A DNA stretch of 64,000 nt from Nibribacter koreensis. Its GTDB lineage: Bacteria; Bacteroidota; Bacteroidia; Cytophagales; Hymenobacteraceae. The position numbers and the translations under genes were made by a program. The stretch lies in assembly GCF_039541795.1 (NCBI RefSeq), contig NZ_BAABGX010000002.1, positions 1-64,000 on the forward strand, in the 5' to 3' direction. Shown one piece after another: positions 24,223 to 34,300 of this stretch. The notes under the pieces were generated by a model. The model was not told where the DNA came from, made no database searches, and was given only the letters and a program-made list of their open reading frames with translations. Position 1 is the stretch's first letter, and each line of letters begins with the position of its first letter.

Positions 24223-25653
24223 TCACCTTAACTCATTGCTCAGGCGCCAATCATTGTAATTCCAGGACTGCCACTCTTTTTGCGCTTCTCCCCTCAAATA
24301 CTCCAGCTCCCATTCCGCCAAAGATTTTTTTTGATTGTCAGTGAAGGCGTGCCTGGATAAGGCAATATCCTCTTTCAAGAGAGAGAGGTTAGAATTAGAC
24401 AAAGTGAATAGATATGCAAGGTCTGGCGACTTGGCATAGGTCAGGTTGAATCTAGTAAGCACTCTGTCCCAGTTCACGGTAGAGAAGACCACCAGAAGTA
24501 CGTACACTGCCCAGCCATTCATTCTAAACAGATACCAGTTGGTCTTAACCTTGGACACTTTTATGTAACTAAAGATCAATCCTATTCCAGTTAAGATGAG
24601 GTAGGTGTACACCCCAATGCGTTTATAAGTCAGACCAGTACCTGTTATGTAAATGCTATTCTTGGTGAGCGTAAGGAGTACCAACACCATGTTTAGTCCC
24701 AGCCACACGTAGGCTAACTTTTTTAAAGATTGGTTCTTGCTGTAGAAGTTCAGGTTTTCTCTGAATAAATATAAAAGAATGGCAATGGCTAAAAGGATAG
24801 TGAAGATGAGAGTATATACGCCTTGATGTAAATACTCTGAATAGGGTATGCCCTCAGGAAGGTCACCTATGAAGAGATAATACGCGTCGGACAGTATAAA
24901 TACAAAAAGGAGTCCATTCAGCAGGGCCAGTAGCAGCACGCCCGTTTTCAATTCATTCTTCAATGCCATGGTATTAAAAACCCTTTGAGCATATTTTTTG
25001 ACCCGGCAAAGATGATTAGGTGCCAACTCATCCACCTTAGCCAATTTTGTTAGGATCAAGGGCCTGAAAAAACAAACTAACAACCACGCTCCAAACAAAG
25101 TAAACCACACCCATGGCCAGGAAATAAAGTCAAAGTTTATAAAACTTAGTACATGCTCAAATCCCATGCTGGAGTTCTTGTAAAGCCACAGGAAAAGAAA
25201 GAATATCACCAAAGGAAGCCCAACCACGGAAATCCGATGTTTACTGGTTGGAACAAACGACAAAGTGGCAAGCTGTTGCTCTTGGGTAGAATCCTTAGAA
25301 ACCATCAATGCTTTAACAGGTGCCGCTATCAAGGACCAGATAGCATATAGGGCCGCATAAAAGATGGAAGCAGAAGGCGCGGTGCTAAACACGGCTAAAA
25401 GTGCAAGGGAAATAACATTAGCCAAAATAGACAAGCCAGAATTTACTACAACAACGCTGAAGGCAGAGATAAGGCAGGCAAAAGCAGTGATCAGCCAATT
25501 TCTGTTAAGCATTTCCCTCCTTTCCTTCTGGAAAGTGAGTAAGGCAATCAAAAGCACTGTAAACAGCAGGTAATTAACTCCCGCAGTCTGGCTATAGAAT
25601 AGATAACTGTAGGCAATGGTGGCAACGGGGAGGTTCCAATTTTTCTTTTTCAT
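24223..25653 (-). CDS. Polytopic membrane protein, DUF4153/DUF4173-like
   Basis: 476 residues from ATG 25653 (MKKKNWNLPVATIAYSY); a longer frame to 25725 would run through a promoter site and is unlikely. About 11-12 transmembrane segments spread along residues 10-400, then a soluble C-terminal tail (about 400-476) with NRVLTRFNLTYAKSP-like text (WDRVLTRFNLTYAKSPDL) and WQSWNYNDWRLS. This layout recalls the DUF4153/DUF4173 proteins of Bacteroidota, whose role is unknown. Base composition is lower in GC than its neighbours. Two dyad-symmetric sites lie upstream. Confidence 0.75.
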   Translation of the reverse strand: MKKKNWNLPVATIAYSYLFYSQTAGVNYLLFTVLLIALLTFQKERREMLNRNWLITAFACLISAFSVVVVNSGLSILANVISLALLAVFSTAPSASIFYAALYAIWSLIAAPVKALMVSKDSTQEQQLATLSFVPTSKHRISVVGLPLVIFFLFLWLYKNSSMGFEHVLSFINFDFISWPWVWFTLFGAWLLVCFFRPLILTKLAKVDELAPNHLCRVKKYAQRVFNTMALKNELKTGVLLLALLNGLLFVFILSDAYYLFIGDLPEGIPYSEYLHQGVYTLIFTILLAIAILLYLFRENLNFYSKNQSLKKLAYVWLGLNMVLVLLTLTKNSIYITGTGLTYKRIGVYTYLILTGIGLIFSYIKVSKVKTNWYLFRMNGWAVYVLLVVFSTVNWDRVLTRFNLTYAKSPDLAYLFTLSNSNLSLLKEDIALSRHAFTDNQKKSLAEWELEYLRGEAQKEWQSWNYNDWRLSNELR

Positions 25654-25692
25654 ATAGGTGAGAATAGTAAGGTGCACGACACTATTATATTG

Positions 25693-25791
25693 CATAGTAC
25701 TTTGTGTTACAAAGTTAATTTTCATTAAAAAAGGCCATAGTTGACCTTATCTTCTATCACTTTACATAGTACTTTGCGTTACAAAGTTAAT
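25693..25791 (-). promoter_or_regulatory. Twin operator/promoter sites upstream of the DUF4153-like gene
   Basis: A 27-bp sequence is repeated at 25693-25719 and 25765-25791 with one mismatch. Each holds a perfect dyad, ACTTTG-N5-CAAAGT. Read leftward, each contains TAACTTTG, a perfect Bacteroidota -7 element (TAnnTTTG). The distal copy also has TTG 18 nt upstream, giving a complete promoter. A repressor bound to the dyad would cover the -7 element. The proximal copy lacks a good -33 TTG. Confidence 0.6.
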
Positions 25792-26073
25792 CTCACCAAA
25801 AAGAAATCAAAACTTTTATCCGTGTTTATTTACAACGCAGTCCTGCTTCGTGAATAAACAATAGCTATCATAGGCCTAATGAAGTCTATACAGCTGACTC
25901 TCTAAAAGGATTGTGCAAAGAATTATCCTACCTGAGTTATTATTGGTTGAATTACGCCAACATGCTCATCTTTCCACAAGAAGAGATAGGTGGTTACTAA
26001 AGTTATTTTTCTAGATTTAAAGAATGGCTTATAGAAAGCCGGCTGTACTCCAACCTCCACACACCAACCTGAC

Positions 26074-28239
26074 ATGAACAAAAAATGTATGGCTTTCCTG
26101 CTTTTCTGGTGGGTGAGCTTTTCCTATGGCTACGCGCAGCAACAGAATGGCAACCTGGTCCAGATCACAGACATGCTCAAGATCAAGCAGATGGGATCGG
26201 TAGCTTTGTCGCCGGATGGCAAGCAGGTGGCCTTTACCGTGACCAGTATTGAGCCAGACGCTGCCCAGAAAAACGAGTTCAAGTACGTGACGCAGCTGTA
26301 CCTGCAACCCACCAATGGCAGTGCACCAGCACGTCAGCTTACCTACGGCACCAGCAATTCTACCCAGCCCACCTGGAGCCCAGACGGTAAGCAACTAGCT
26401 TTTGTGCGCGTGGCAGAAGGTAAGGCTCAGATCTTTTTGCTTTCCTTTGCCGGTGGCGAGCCTGTCCAGTTGACCAAATTCAAATACGGCGCCAGCCAAC
26501 CGCGCTGGAGCCCCAACGGACAGCAGATTCTGTTCACCTCGGGCTTTGCGTTAAGGGAGTTGTTGGCAGACTCGCTGTTGAACCCTGGCCGTGATGTGCC
26601 AAGATGGTCGTATGAGAAACCGGGTTTCTTTCAGAACGAGCATTTAAAGCCTACTACCTCCAAAGCCAACCCAGACGGATCGCTGGCCGAGATAAGAACC
26701 TACTTGGACCAGAACGAAAAGGATAACAAGGCCAAGGTCATCAACCAGTTGTCTTTTCAGGAGGAGTCTACCACGTCCTCATCCATCAACCTGTCGCATG
26801 TGTTCATCATGGATGCCAAACCTGGGGCCACACCAAAGGATTTGACGCCCGGCTTCGTGTCCAGTTCCAACGCCCAGTTTGTGAACAACGGCCAGCAGGT
26901 GGTCTTTGAAGGCGATGCTTCTGCCGAAGAAAATCCTACCCGGGCACTGGAGAATTCCATCTATATCATTAATGCTAATGGGTCAAATCTAAAGACCCTG
27001 GTGTCTAAAAAAGGCTTCTCTTACAACGGTGTGAGTGTATCCCCGTCTGGTAAGATGTTGGCCTTCCAGTACAGCCCGGTCATGCAAGTGGCCAATCCTG
27101 TGCTGGCAGTGATGCCCGTGAACGGTTCAGCTGCCAACATGACCTCCATAGCCTATGACCGTACCAAGAGCAACCTTACCTGGGACGAGAAAGACCGCAC
27201 CGTGTATTTTGTCTCTCCGTCCAATGGCGGGTTTGTCTTGAACCGTGCCGATGTAAAAAGCAAGAAAGTCGCCCAGCTCACTGACTTTAACAGCGGCGTG
27301 AACAGCTTTGATGTAGAGAAGGGGCAGTTGGTGTTTGTAAAGACCGAAGTTGCCAACCCTAATGAGTTGTATAGCGCTAACACGGATGCCAAAAATACCA
27401 AGCGCCTTACCTCTTTCAACCATGACTGGGTGAAGGACAAGAAACTAAGCCAACCCGAAAAGCACACCTTCACCAACAGCAAAGGCCAGACCGTAGAGTA
27501 CTGGGTCATGAAGCCCACCAACTACGTAGCTGGTCAGAAATATCCGTTGCTGCTGGAGATTCACGGCGGGCCAACGGCTATGTGGGGACCCGGCGAAGGC
27601 AGCATGTGGCACGAGTACCAGTATTTTGCCGCCAAAGGCTACGGCGTAGTCTATGCCAACCCACGCGGTTCTGGGGGTTACGGCGAAGAATTCATGCGCG
27701 CCAACATCAAGGACTGGGGCGCTGGTCCGGCCAGTGACGTTTTAACGGCGCTGGACAAAACCGTGGCAGAAGGCTGGGCTGATACGTCCAAACTTGCCAT
27801 CACGGGTGGCTCATATGGCGGCTACCTGGTGTCCTGGATCTTGGGTCATGACAAACGGTTCAAGGCGGCCTGCTCGCAGCGCGGCGTCTACGACTTGACT
27901 ACCTTTTTTGGCGAAGGAAATGCCTGGCGCCTAGTACCCAACTATTTTGGCGGCTACCCTTGGGAGGCCGAGCACAAAGCCATCATCCAGAGTGAATCGC
28001 CGTTCACCTACGTGCAGAACATCACCACGCCGCTCATCATCTTCCATGGGGAGAATGATCTGCGCACCGGCGTCATCCAAAGTGAAATGCTCTACAAGGC
28101 CCTCAAAATCCTGAACCGCCCAGTAGAATATGTTCGGCACCCGGGCGCTACCCATGAGATCACGCGCACGGGCAATAACCGCCAGCGCATTGACCAGATG
28201 CTAAGAACTTATGAGTTCTTTGAACGATACCTTAGATAA
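26074..28239 (+). CDS. S9 family prolyl oligopeptidase-type serine peptidase, secreted
   Basis: 721 residues with a signal peptide (MNKKCMAFLLFWWVSFSYGYAQ). The first ~420 residues are a beta propeller of WD40/TolB-like repeats (SPDGKQLAFVR, SPNGQQILFTS, SPSGKMLAFQY). The C-terminal alpha/beta hydrolase domain has LLLEIHGGPTAMWG (oxyanion region), the nucleophile Ser in TGGSYGGYLVSW near 588, the Asp in HGENDLRTG near 666, and the His in GATHEITR near 697. It likely cleaves short peptides in the periplasm (dipeptidyl or acylaminoacyl type). Intact triad and full length. Confidence 0.95.
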   Translation: MNKKCMAFLLFWWVSFSYGYAQQQNGNLVQITDMLKIKQMGSVALSPDGKQVAFTVTSIEPDAAQKNEFKYVTQLYLQPTNGSAPARQLTYGTSNSTQPTWSPDGKQLAFVRVAEGKAQIFLLSFAGGEPVQLTKFKYGASQPRWSPNGQQILFTSGFALRELLADSLLNPGRDVPRWSYEKPGFFQNEHLKPTTSKANPDGSLAEIRTYLDQNEKDNKAKVINQLSFQEESTTSSSINLSHVFIMDAKPGATPKDLTPGFVSSSNAQFVNNGQQVVFEGDASAEENPTRALENSIYIINANGSNLKTLVSKKGFSYNGVSVSPSGKMLAFQYSPVMQVANPVLAVMPVNGSAANMTSIAYDRTKSNLTWDEKDRTVYFVSPSNGGFVLNRADVKSKKVAQLTDFNSGVNSFDVEKGQLVFVKTEVANPNELYSANTDAKNTKRLTSFNHDWVKDKKLSQPEKHTFTNSKGQTVEYWVMKPTNYVAGQKYPLLLEIHGGPTAMWGPGEGSMWHEYQYFAAKGYGVVYANPRGSGGYGEEFMRANIKDWGAGPASDVLTALDKTVAEGWADTSKLAITGGSYGGYLVSWILGHDKRFKAACSQRGVYDLTTFFGEGNAWRLVPNYFGGYPWEAEHKAIIQSESPFTYVQNITTPLIIFHGENDLRTGVIQSEMLYKALKILNRPVEYVRHPGATHEITRTGNNRQRIDQMLRTYEFFERYLR

Positions 28240-28279
28240 TGATTAATGACTAGTGATGAATGATTAATAAGTAGAGTTA

Positions 28280-28316
28280 GCAAGGCCGTTCCCATGGGAG
28301 CGGCTTTGCTGTTTTT
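28280..28316 (+). terminator. Terminator of the S9 peptidase gene
   Basis: GCAAGGCCGTTCCC pairs with GGGAGCGGCTTTGC using wobble pairs. The TGTTTTTG tail is supplied by repeat copy 14. Confidence 0.7.
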
Positions 28317-28347
28317 GGCCTATATTCTGAAAAACAGGCCAAAAACG
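28310..28347. repeat. 38-nt palindromic repeat, copy 14
   Basis: TGTTTTTGGCC and GGCCAAAAACG. Directly abuts the S9 terminator stem. Confidence 0.85.
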
Positions 28348-28399
28348 CAAGAGCCCGATCCCTTCTCCCTGAGGGAGAAGGTTAGGATGAGGGGGTTGA

Positions 28400-28665
28400 C
28401 GGTAATAATGTAGAGACCAGACACGGCCTTGTCTCCCACGCATTGTCTTTATCTGCTTTCTTCTACTCTTAATGCGTTAATCATTCCGGGCCTTCATAGG
28501 GGGACGATATGCGTGATTTAATTGTAGAGACAAGGCACTGCCTTGTCTCACGCGCATTGCTTTCTGCTGCTGACTTTACCATCCCATCTCCTCCTAAATA
28601 AGGAGAGATGCTTTTTCATCTTCTGGTGTACCCCCCCTTCGCCCCCCTCAAGGGGAGAATCACCG
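28400..28665 (-). repeat. Composite repeat segments with GAGACAAGGC palindrome
   Basis: Two copies of a GTAGAGAC(A/C)AG motif (near 28410 and 28524). The second forms a 23-nt palindrome, GAGACAAGGCA at 28527 with its complement ending 28549. It is followed by text resembling the composite repeat (GCATTGCTTTCTGC, TTCTGGTGTACCCCCC). No gene is supported in 28240-28855. Confidence 0.5.
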
Positions 28666-28753
28666 GCTTGAGGCGTTCTTGGTATAAATACTCTCAGGTT
28701 TTCTAGACGCTAAGAGGTCTCTTGAGTAATCGCGGTAGTAAAGGAATACATAG

Positions 28754-28791
28754 TGTTTTTGGCTTATTTTCTGGAAAACAGCCTAAAAACG
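28754..28791. repeat. 38-nt palindromic repeat, copy 15
   Basis: TGTTTTTGGCTTATTTTC and GAAAACAGCCTAAAAACG. Abuts the desaturase terminator and supplies its leftward T-run. Confidence 0.85.
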
Positions 28792-28830
28792 GCAAGGCCT
28801 GAATCTGGTAGATTCAGGCCTTGCCGTTTT
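28791..28830. terminator. Bidirectional terminator after the desaturase gene
   Basis: 16-bp perfect arms GGCAAGGCCTGAATCT and complement with a 3-nt loop. GTTTTTG follows on the plus side and GTTTTTAGG on the minus side (part of repeat copy 15). Confidence 0.85.
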
Positions 28831-28855
28831 TGTCGTTAGGTTCAGGTATGGGAGC

Positions 28856-29923
28856 TTATGCAGCTTTGGCCAGGTATCTCAAGTGTGAAATGTGAGAAGC
28901 AATGGCCGTTCTTGTTTTTTCGTACTCAATATACGGAATCTTATACTCTGCGCAAGTCTGTTTGATGATTTTGCTAATCTCAGGGTAATGCACGTGTGAG
29001 ATTTTTGGGAACAGATGGTGCTCAATCTGGAAGTTCAACCCGCCCGTCAACCAAGAAACCACTTTGTTTTTAGTGGCAAAATTGGCCGTGGTGCGCAGTT
29101 GGTGAATGGCCCATTCATCTTCAATTTTGTTGGTTTCAACAGTGGCCACCGGGAAATGCGCGTCTTCTACGGTATGCGCCAACTGGAACACAATGCTCAA
29201 GACTAAGCCGGTAAACATGCCATACACCAAGAAACCTACCAGCCAAGGCAAGAACCCAACCATGTAAATAGGCACCACCACAAACATGATAAAGTGTTGT
29301 ACTTTGAACGCCCAAAACGAGATATGGTCGGCGCGCTTCATTTTCTTTAGTGGAATGTCGCCCACTTTCTGAGTAAAGTACTTCACATAGTCTGTGAAGA
29401 AGATCCAGTAGATGTACAGCATGGCATACGCACCCCAGAAGTAAAAATGCTGGTATTTGTGGATGCCCAAATGCTTTTGATTCTCACAAAGACGCAAGAA
29501 CGGACGTGCGTCCAGGTCATCGTCTACGCCGTCAATGTTGGTGTACGTGTGGTGAATGACGTTGTGCTTGGTGGTCCACATGAAAATGTTGGCACCCATC
29601 ACGTTCAAGGAAAGCCCGGCCAACTCGTTCAGCCATTTCTTCTTGCTGAAGCTACCATGACCACCGTCATGCATCACGTTAAAACCAATGGCGGCCGTTA
29701 CGCCGCCCAGCAACACGCACTCTAATAGCGCCACCCACACGTTTGGGGTGAAGAACACCAGGTGCACGTACAATAAGATTAAGCTGGAGATGAGGATGAT
29801 CGCTTTGGTGTAAAGCTTATAGTTACCAGTGGGAGAAGTACCACGATCGGTGAAATACTGGTTAATTCTGTTTTTCAGCTCTGCGTGAAAGCCAGTGGGT
29901 TGCAAAAATCTTGGCGTAGCCAT
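28856..29923 (-). CDS. Membrane fatty acid desaturase (acyl-CoA/front-end type)
   Basis: 355 residues with four hydrophobic spans (about 40-80 and 155-240). Three histidine boxes bind the di-iron centre: HDGGH at 85-89, HNVIHH at 120-125, and QIEHH near 300. A Gln in place of the first His of the third box is typical of front-end and linoleoyl-CoA-type desaturases. It introduces double bonds into membrane acyl chains using O2 and reducing power, so it may adjust fluidity at low temperature. No fused cytochrome b5 domain, so a separate electron donor is needed. Monocistronic, with a candidate -7 element upstream. Confidence 0.93.
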   Translation of the reverse strand: MATPRFLQPTGFHAELKNRINQYFTDRGTSPTGNYKLYTKAIILISSLILLYVHLVFFTPNVWVALLECVLLGGVTAAIGFNVMHDGGHGSFSKKKWLNELAGLSLNVMGANIFMWTTKHNVIHHTYTNIDGVDDDLDARPFLRLCENQKHLGIHKYQHFYFWGAYAMLYIYWIFFTDYVKYFTQKVGDIPLKKMKRADHISFWAFKVQHFIMFVVVPIYMVGFLPWLVGFLVYGMFTGLVLSIVFQLAHTVEDAHFPVATVETNKIEDEWAIHQLRTTANFATKNKVVSWLTGGLNFQIEHHLFPKISHVHYPEISKIIKQTCAEYKIPYIEYEKTRTAIASHISHLRYLAKAA

Positions 29924-29975
29924 AAATAATAATTAGGTGATGGGAAGGCTACAGAATGAATAAAGGCCTTCGGCA

Positions 29976-29983
29976 CAAATTTA
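29976..29983 (-). promoter_or_regulatory. Candidate -7 element of the desaturase gene
   Basis: TAAATTTG on the leftward strand matches TAnnTTTG, 53 bp before the start codon. No clear TTG at the -33 position. Confidence 0.35.
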
Positions 29984-30075
29984 TATCTATAACTGACTTT
30001 AAAGGTAACGCTTTCTACGCAAGTTTTAATTCAACAGCCATTTGAATGGGGTAACTTTTTAATTTAGAAGCGCAC

Positions 30076-30113
30076 CGTTTTTAGCCTATTTCTCTTAAAA
30101 CAGGCCAAAAACG
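30076..30113. repeat. 38-nt palindromic repeat, copy 16
   Basis: Upstream of the desaturase gene. Ends CGTTTTTAGCC and GGCCAAAAACG; centre drifted. Confidence 0.85.
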
Positions 30114-30257
30114 CCTTTTAATGTCATAGTAGAAATACGGATTATAGAGGCAGTTGGACTTAGCTGAAGCGATGAAATTTTATAAATATTTTTCTTGTAA
30201 GTGACTGGTTCAAGAATAAATACGATTCTTCTTGGCGAGTGCTATACATGCATAATC

Positions 30258-30295
30258 CGTTTTAGGGCTGTTTTCTGGAAAACGGCCCTAAAACG
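30258..30295. repeat. 38-nt palindromic repeat, copy 17
   Basis: CGTTTTAGGGCTG and CGGCCCTAAAACG carry matched changes. ATCC/GGAT extends the stem by a few bases. Confidence 0.9.
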
Positions 30296-30319
30296 GATCA
30301 TTGAAAAAGATTTTAGAGA

Positions 30320-30826
30320 TTACCCTTTCTGCACGTCATCTGCGGTGGGGCCGTACATGCCCGGCACCGGAACGTCCAACAGCCTCAAATATACAGACAG
30401 CTGCCCCCGGTGATGAATGAGGTGGTTCATGGCTACGCTTCTTATTACGTCGGCTTTGGGCCGCGTGAAGATAGTGTGCATTCCATGGCGCAAGGTCCAG
30501 GTTTGGGCAAAGTCATCTGTGCTGGCACTGGTAAGCGCCTGCGTCACGCTGGCCACAACTTGGTCATGGTAGGCCAGCAATTCTTGCGTGGACGAAGGCA
30601 CAAACGGAGTATACTTTTGCTGGACAAAGTCCATCTCCTGGGTACGCAACACGGTGGCTACAAACATCTCCGGAATCTCTGCCACGTGTGCCGCTAATTT
30701 ACCCAAGGGCATGCTCTTGGTATGCGGTTTCCAATCAAACTTATCTGCCGGAATCCGTTCCAGCATCCGGCGCGTGCTTTTGGCTTCCTGGGTAAATTCT
30801 TTGAGTAGAACCTGGTTTAATTCCAT
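30320..30826 (-). CDS. DinB family protein
   Basis: 168 residues from ATG 30826 (MELNQVLLKEFTQEAKS); a longer frame exists but adds no family sequence. Four-helix-bundle DinB/YfiT-like fold, with candidate metal-binding His in LGKLAAHVAEIPEMF near 52 and MNHLIHHRGQLSVYLRLL near 138-155. KFDWKPHTKSMPLG near 29-42 is the usual family entry motif. Such proteins are metal-dependent, often thiol transferases or hydrolases, and the substrate of this one is unknown. Confidence 0.88.
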   Translation of the reverse strand: MELNQVLLKEFTQEAKSTRRMLERIPADKFDWKPHTKSMPLGKLAAHVAEIPEMFVATVLRTQEMDFVQQKYTPFVPSSTQELLAYHDQVVASVTQALTSASTDDFAQTWTLRHGMHTIFTRPKADVIRSVAMNHLIHHRGQLSVYLRLLDVPVPGMYGPTADDVQKG

Positions 30827-30914
30827 AAGTGCAGAGGTTAGAAATAGGGTAGCTGATAAGTAGTTTTGGTGCGTTTTTAACAAAACCCTCTTGAGCTTCC
30901 TGTAATAATTAAGT

Positions 30915-31328
30915 CTATTTTATTCTTTCATCTAGGTACGCATCATCCCCATTGACGAAGGCTTCTAGAAGTTGTGCTGCCTGTTCTTTGGTCTGGTCAA
31001 GTAGTTCTGTGGTGTATTTCTCATCATGCTTTTTGACCAAGCCAAACAGACTCTTCACTATTTTTGGACGTCTGTAAAAGACATAGAATATGGTTTGTCC
31101 CTTGTCAATTAATGCAGACAAAAGCATTTCCCTTTTCTGGTCTCTTTGGGATATGTTTAACGTGGGAGAAGAATGGAAATCATCAGTTGCCGCCACTTCC
31201 ATTTTATGAAGCCATTTTTCCCATGGCCATTCCAAGAACGTCTGTTTTAGTTTATAACCTTCTATGTAGCCCAAATCTACCTCTTCAGGTTGGAATGGAT
31301 CTGAAAATGCATGGTGGAAAACGGCCAT
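30915..31328 (-). CDS. Hypothetical cytoplasmic protein
   Basis: 137 residues, charged, no signal peptide or membrane span. Contains MLLSALIDKGQTIFYVFYRRPKIVKSLFGLVKKHDEKY near 67-105 and a Glu/Gln-rich helical tail. No family recognised. It lies 47 bp after the DUF3686 ATPase stop on the same strand, so it may be read through from it, but no link in function is visible. Confidence 0.6.
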   Translation of the reverse strand: MAVFHHAFSDPFQPEEVDLGYIEGYKLKQTFLEWPWEKWLHKMEVAATDDFHSSPTLNISQRDQKREMLLSALIDKGQTIFYVFYRRPKIVKSLFGLVKKHDEKYTTELLDQTKEQAAQLLEAFVNGDDAYLDERIK

Positions 31329-31375
31329 AGTATTTAGATTAAATGACTAGTCTTATAATAAACAAAATTGCTGTT

Positions 31376-34300
31376 TTAATTCTCTCCTATCATCAACTTG
31401 CTCTCTGCTTTCTTTTCTCCCAGCACTTGCTTTATTCCTTCGAGCCCCTCAGAAATGTTCTCCATCTGCGCCAGTACCTGCCCTACCTGGTTGCCCGCTC
31501 CGCCAAAACCGTTGAGCTTGTTGTTGCGCACAAAGGTGACTTTGATGTCTTCCCAGCGCTGGATTTCCTCTGGTGTGGCAATGTTAATGAGCTGTTTGAA
31601 CTTGAGCATGTTGGCCTCGGCGCCGGTGGTCAAGGTCTGGGACTCTGACTGGTAATGGGACAAGATAAGCGTGTGCAGTTCCTGGTCGTTCATGATGGGC
31701 ATCACCTTCTCGGCGAGCTTGTTCATGTTGCGATACGAGCCCTGCATCTTGAACGGCGGCTCAGTGCGGTACTCGTCTGCCTGGGCGGCAGATTTAATGT
31801 ACTCCAGGTTCACCTTCAGGATCACGTCCCGTATGGTCAGCAGTTTCTTGAGCACCGACACGTACTCGTTGATTTCTTCGGCGGTGTGGCTGGCTTCCAG
31901 TTCCAAGCCTTCGCCGTTGCCCGTTTCCGCTAGCTTCACCAGTGCATACACGTCTTTCTGGCTCTTGGCAGAGAGTTTAGCCAGCACGGTGTTAGACGTC
32001 ATGGCATTCTCCAGATAGCTTAGCTTGAACACGTCTTCGGTGTCGCCCAGAATGTCACCCAGGTTGTAAATATCGGCGCGGTTGGCCAGCATGTCAGGGA
32101 TTCTGAACTTGTCGCCGGTCTCAGTGTACGGGTTACCAGCCATGACTACGCACACTTTCTTGCCTCTGAAGTCATACGTCTTGCTTCGGCCTTTGTACAC
32201 GCCCTCAATCTTGCGCTGGGCATCACACAGGGAGATGAACTTCTGCAAGAACTCAGGATTACAGTGCTGGATGTCGTCCAGGTAAATCATGACATTGTCG
32301 CCCATCTCAAAGGACAGGTTCAGCTTTTCCAGCTCCTCGCGGGCGGCGGCATTGGGGGCTTCGGTTGGGTCAAGCGCCGTGACCTGGTGCCCGATAGCCG
32401 GTCCGTTGATCTTCATGAAGATGATGCCCAGACGGTTGGCAATGTACTCCATGAGCGTGGTCTTGCCGTATCCCGGAGGCGACAAGAGCAAGAGCATGCC
32501 CATGAGGTCGGTGCGCTTGGTTTCGCCGGCTGTGCCCATCTGCTTGGCCAGGTTGGCGCCAATAAGCGGCAGGTACACCTGGTCAATGAGTTTGTTGCGT
32601 ACAAACGAAGACATGACCCGAGGCTTGAACTCCTGCAGGCGCAGTTCCTCTTCAAACGTGACGGTCATCTGGTGCTTGAGCGCATGGAATTCTTTAAACT
32701 GGCTCACCACCTGCGTCTCATACTGGCCCAACTTCTGCTGGAAGCCATGGAAATGCAACGGGTATTGCTGTTCCTGCAACAACGGGTGACTGCCTTGCAT
32801 GCCTGCTAAGGTCTCGCGCAGATTTGCGTGCACCACTTGCTTGGGCTTTAACTCCTGCAAGAGCAACAACACCGCCGCCTCGGGCACATATTCTTCTGCG
32901 TCTGCTTGATTAGTTTGAGTGGCAAAGGCTTTCAGCCAATGTGCCATCAGTTCATATTGCTCTACTTTGTTCTCTTCTAAGGCCCCGGCAGATGCCTCAA
33001 ACATGGCCCAGGCCTTTTTCTCTGTGAGGTACTGATGGAAGTTCTGCACCAGCTCGGCGGCCAGTGCACTCGTCACAAACTGGTCACCGCGGGTAAGCTC
33101 AAAGAAAAGATACTCGCCGGCCGCGGTGGCATTGGCTTCTGGTAATAAACCGGTCTCCTGCTGTAAAGCCTGTAGCTCACGTTGTAAATCTGCCTTGATG
33201 TTGTCAAACTGATGCGTTTCTGGGAACACCTGCAAAATGGCGCCCACGCCTTTGAGCTGATGATGGAACAGTTGTTTTTGGCCTTCTTTCATGAAAACAG
33301 CCCAAAAACAACGGGCGGCGGCGCGGTCAACGGCTGTGTAGCGGAGCAAGTCTGCGGTTTTAAACAAACGCACCAAGGTACTTAAAATTAGCACCGCGTC
33401 ATGGTCGTGCACGCCTTTCAAATACCCTTCATTAAAGCGCACGGACATGAATTTCTGCACGTATTCCGTCAGCTCCTCCGCTTTAAGTTTATGCAGTTCA
33501 TCCAGGGTGAATAGACGTAGACTTCCTTCTGCGGCCTCTCCCGTAGCAGACGAATTTTTAGCTAGTTGCGCGGCTTGCAGAATCTGGAAGGCCAAGTATT
33601 CGGCACGATAGACTTGGTTGTTCTCTGAGATAAGCGACTGCTCCCAAACGGGTCTGTAACTCAGGAAACGCTCATCGGTGATTTTCTCAAAGAAGCTGGT
33701 GCCGGTGAGGTGGTAGTACATGGCGTCCTCGCGGTGCACAATGCTCAGTTCCAGCGGCTGGGTATTCACCGTGAAATGGTGCGTCCCGAACTTGAGCACG
33801 TTCTGCCCGTCCACGAACAGCTCGCTTTTGTCTTTGAGCTGGCGTACGGCGTCTTCGCGTAACGTTTTCAGGCGGCTCTGGATGGCATCTGCCTTCACGG
33901 TATCGCCCATGGCCAAGAGCTCGTCTACGGTGGTGCGCACCTTCTCCAGCATTAAGTCAGACGCGAAGTAGCCGTTAATCTCAGCCACGGTGTCTAGCTT
34001 GCTGATGCGGCTTTGTACGGCTTTGAGAATGCGGTCGGCGGCTTGTTGCAGGGTGGTGGCGCGTTTGTTGCGGGCTTCCTGCAGGGCTACTTTCTTGCTT
34101 TCAAACGCAGAGTAAATCTCTTCGCGCTTGTCTGCAATGATTTCTAAAAAGGCGTCAAACTCAGAGAAGCGCCCTTCCAGCTCCTCCAACTGCACCATGA
34201 GCTTGGTCAGGTACTCTTCGCACTTCTGAGGCGTGTCACAGACGTCCAAAAAGTTGATGACGCTCTGACTGATGAGCTTGATTTGGGCATTAAATTCGGC

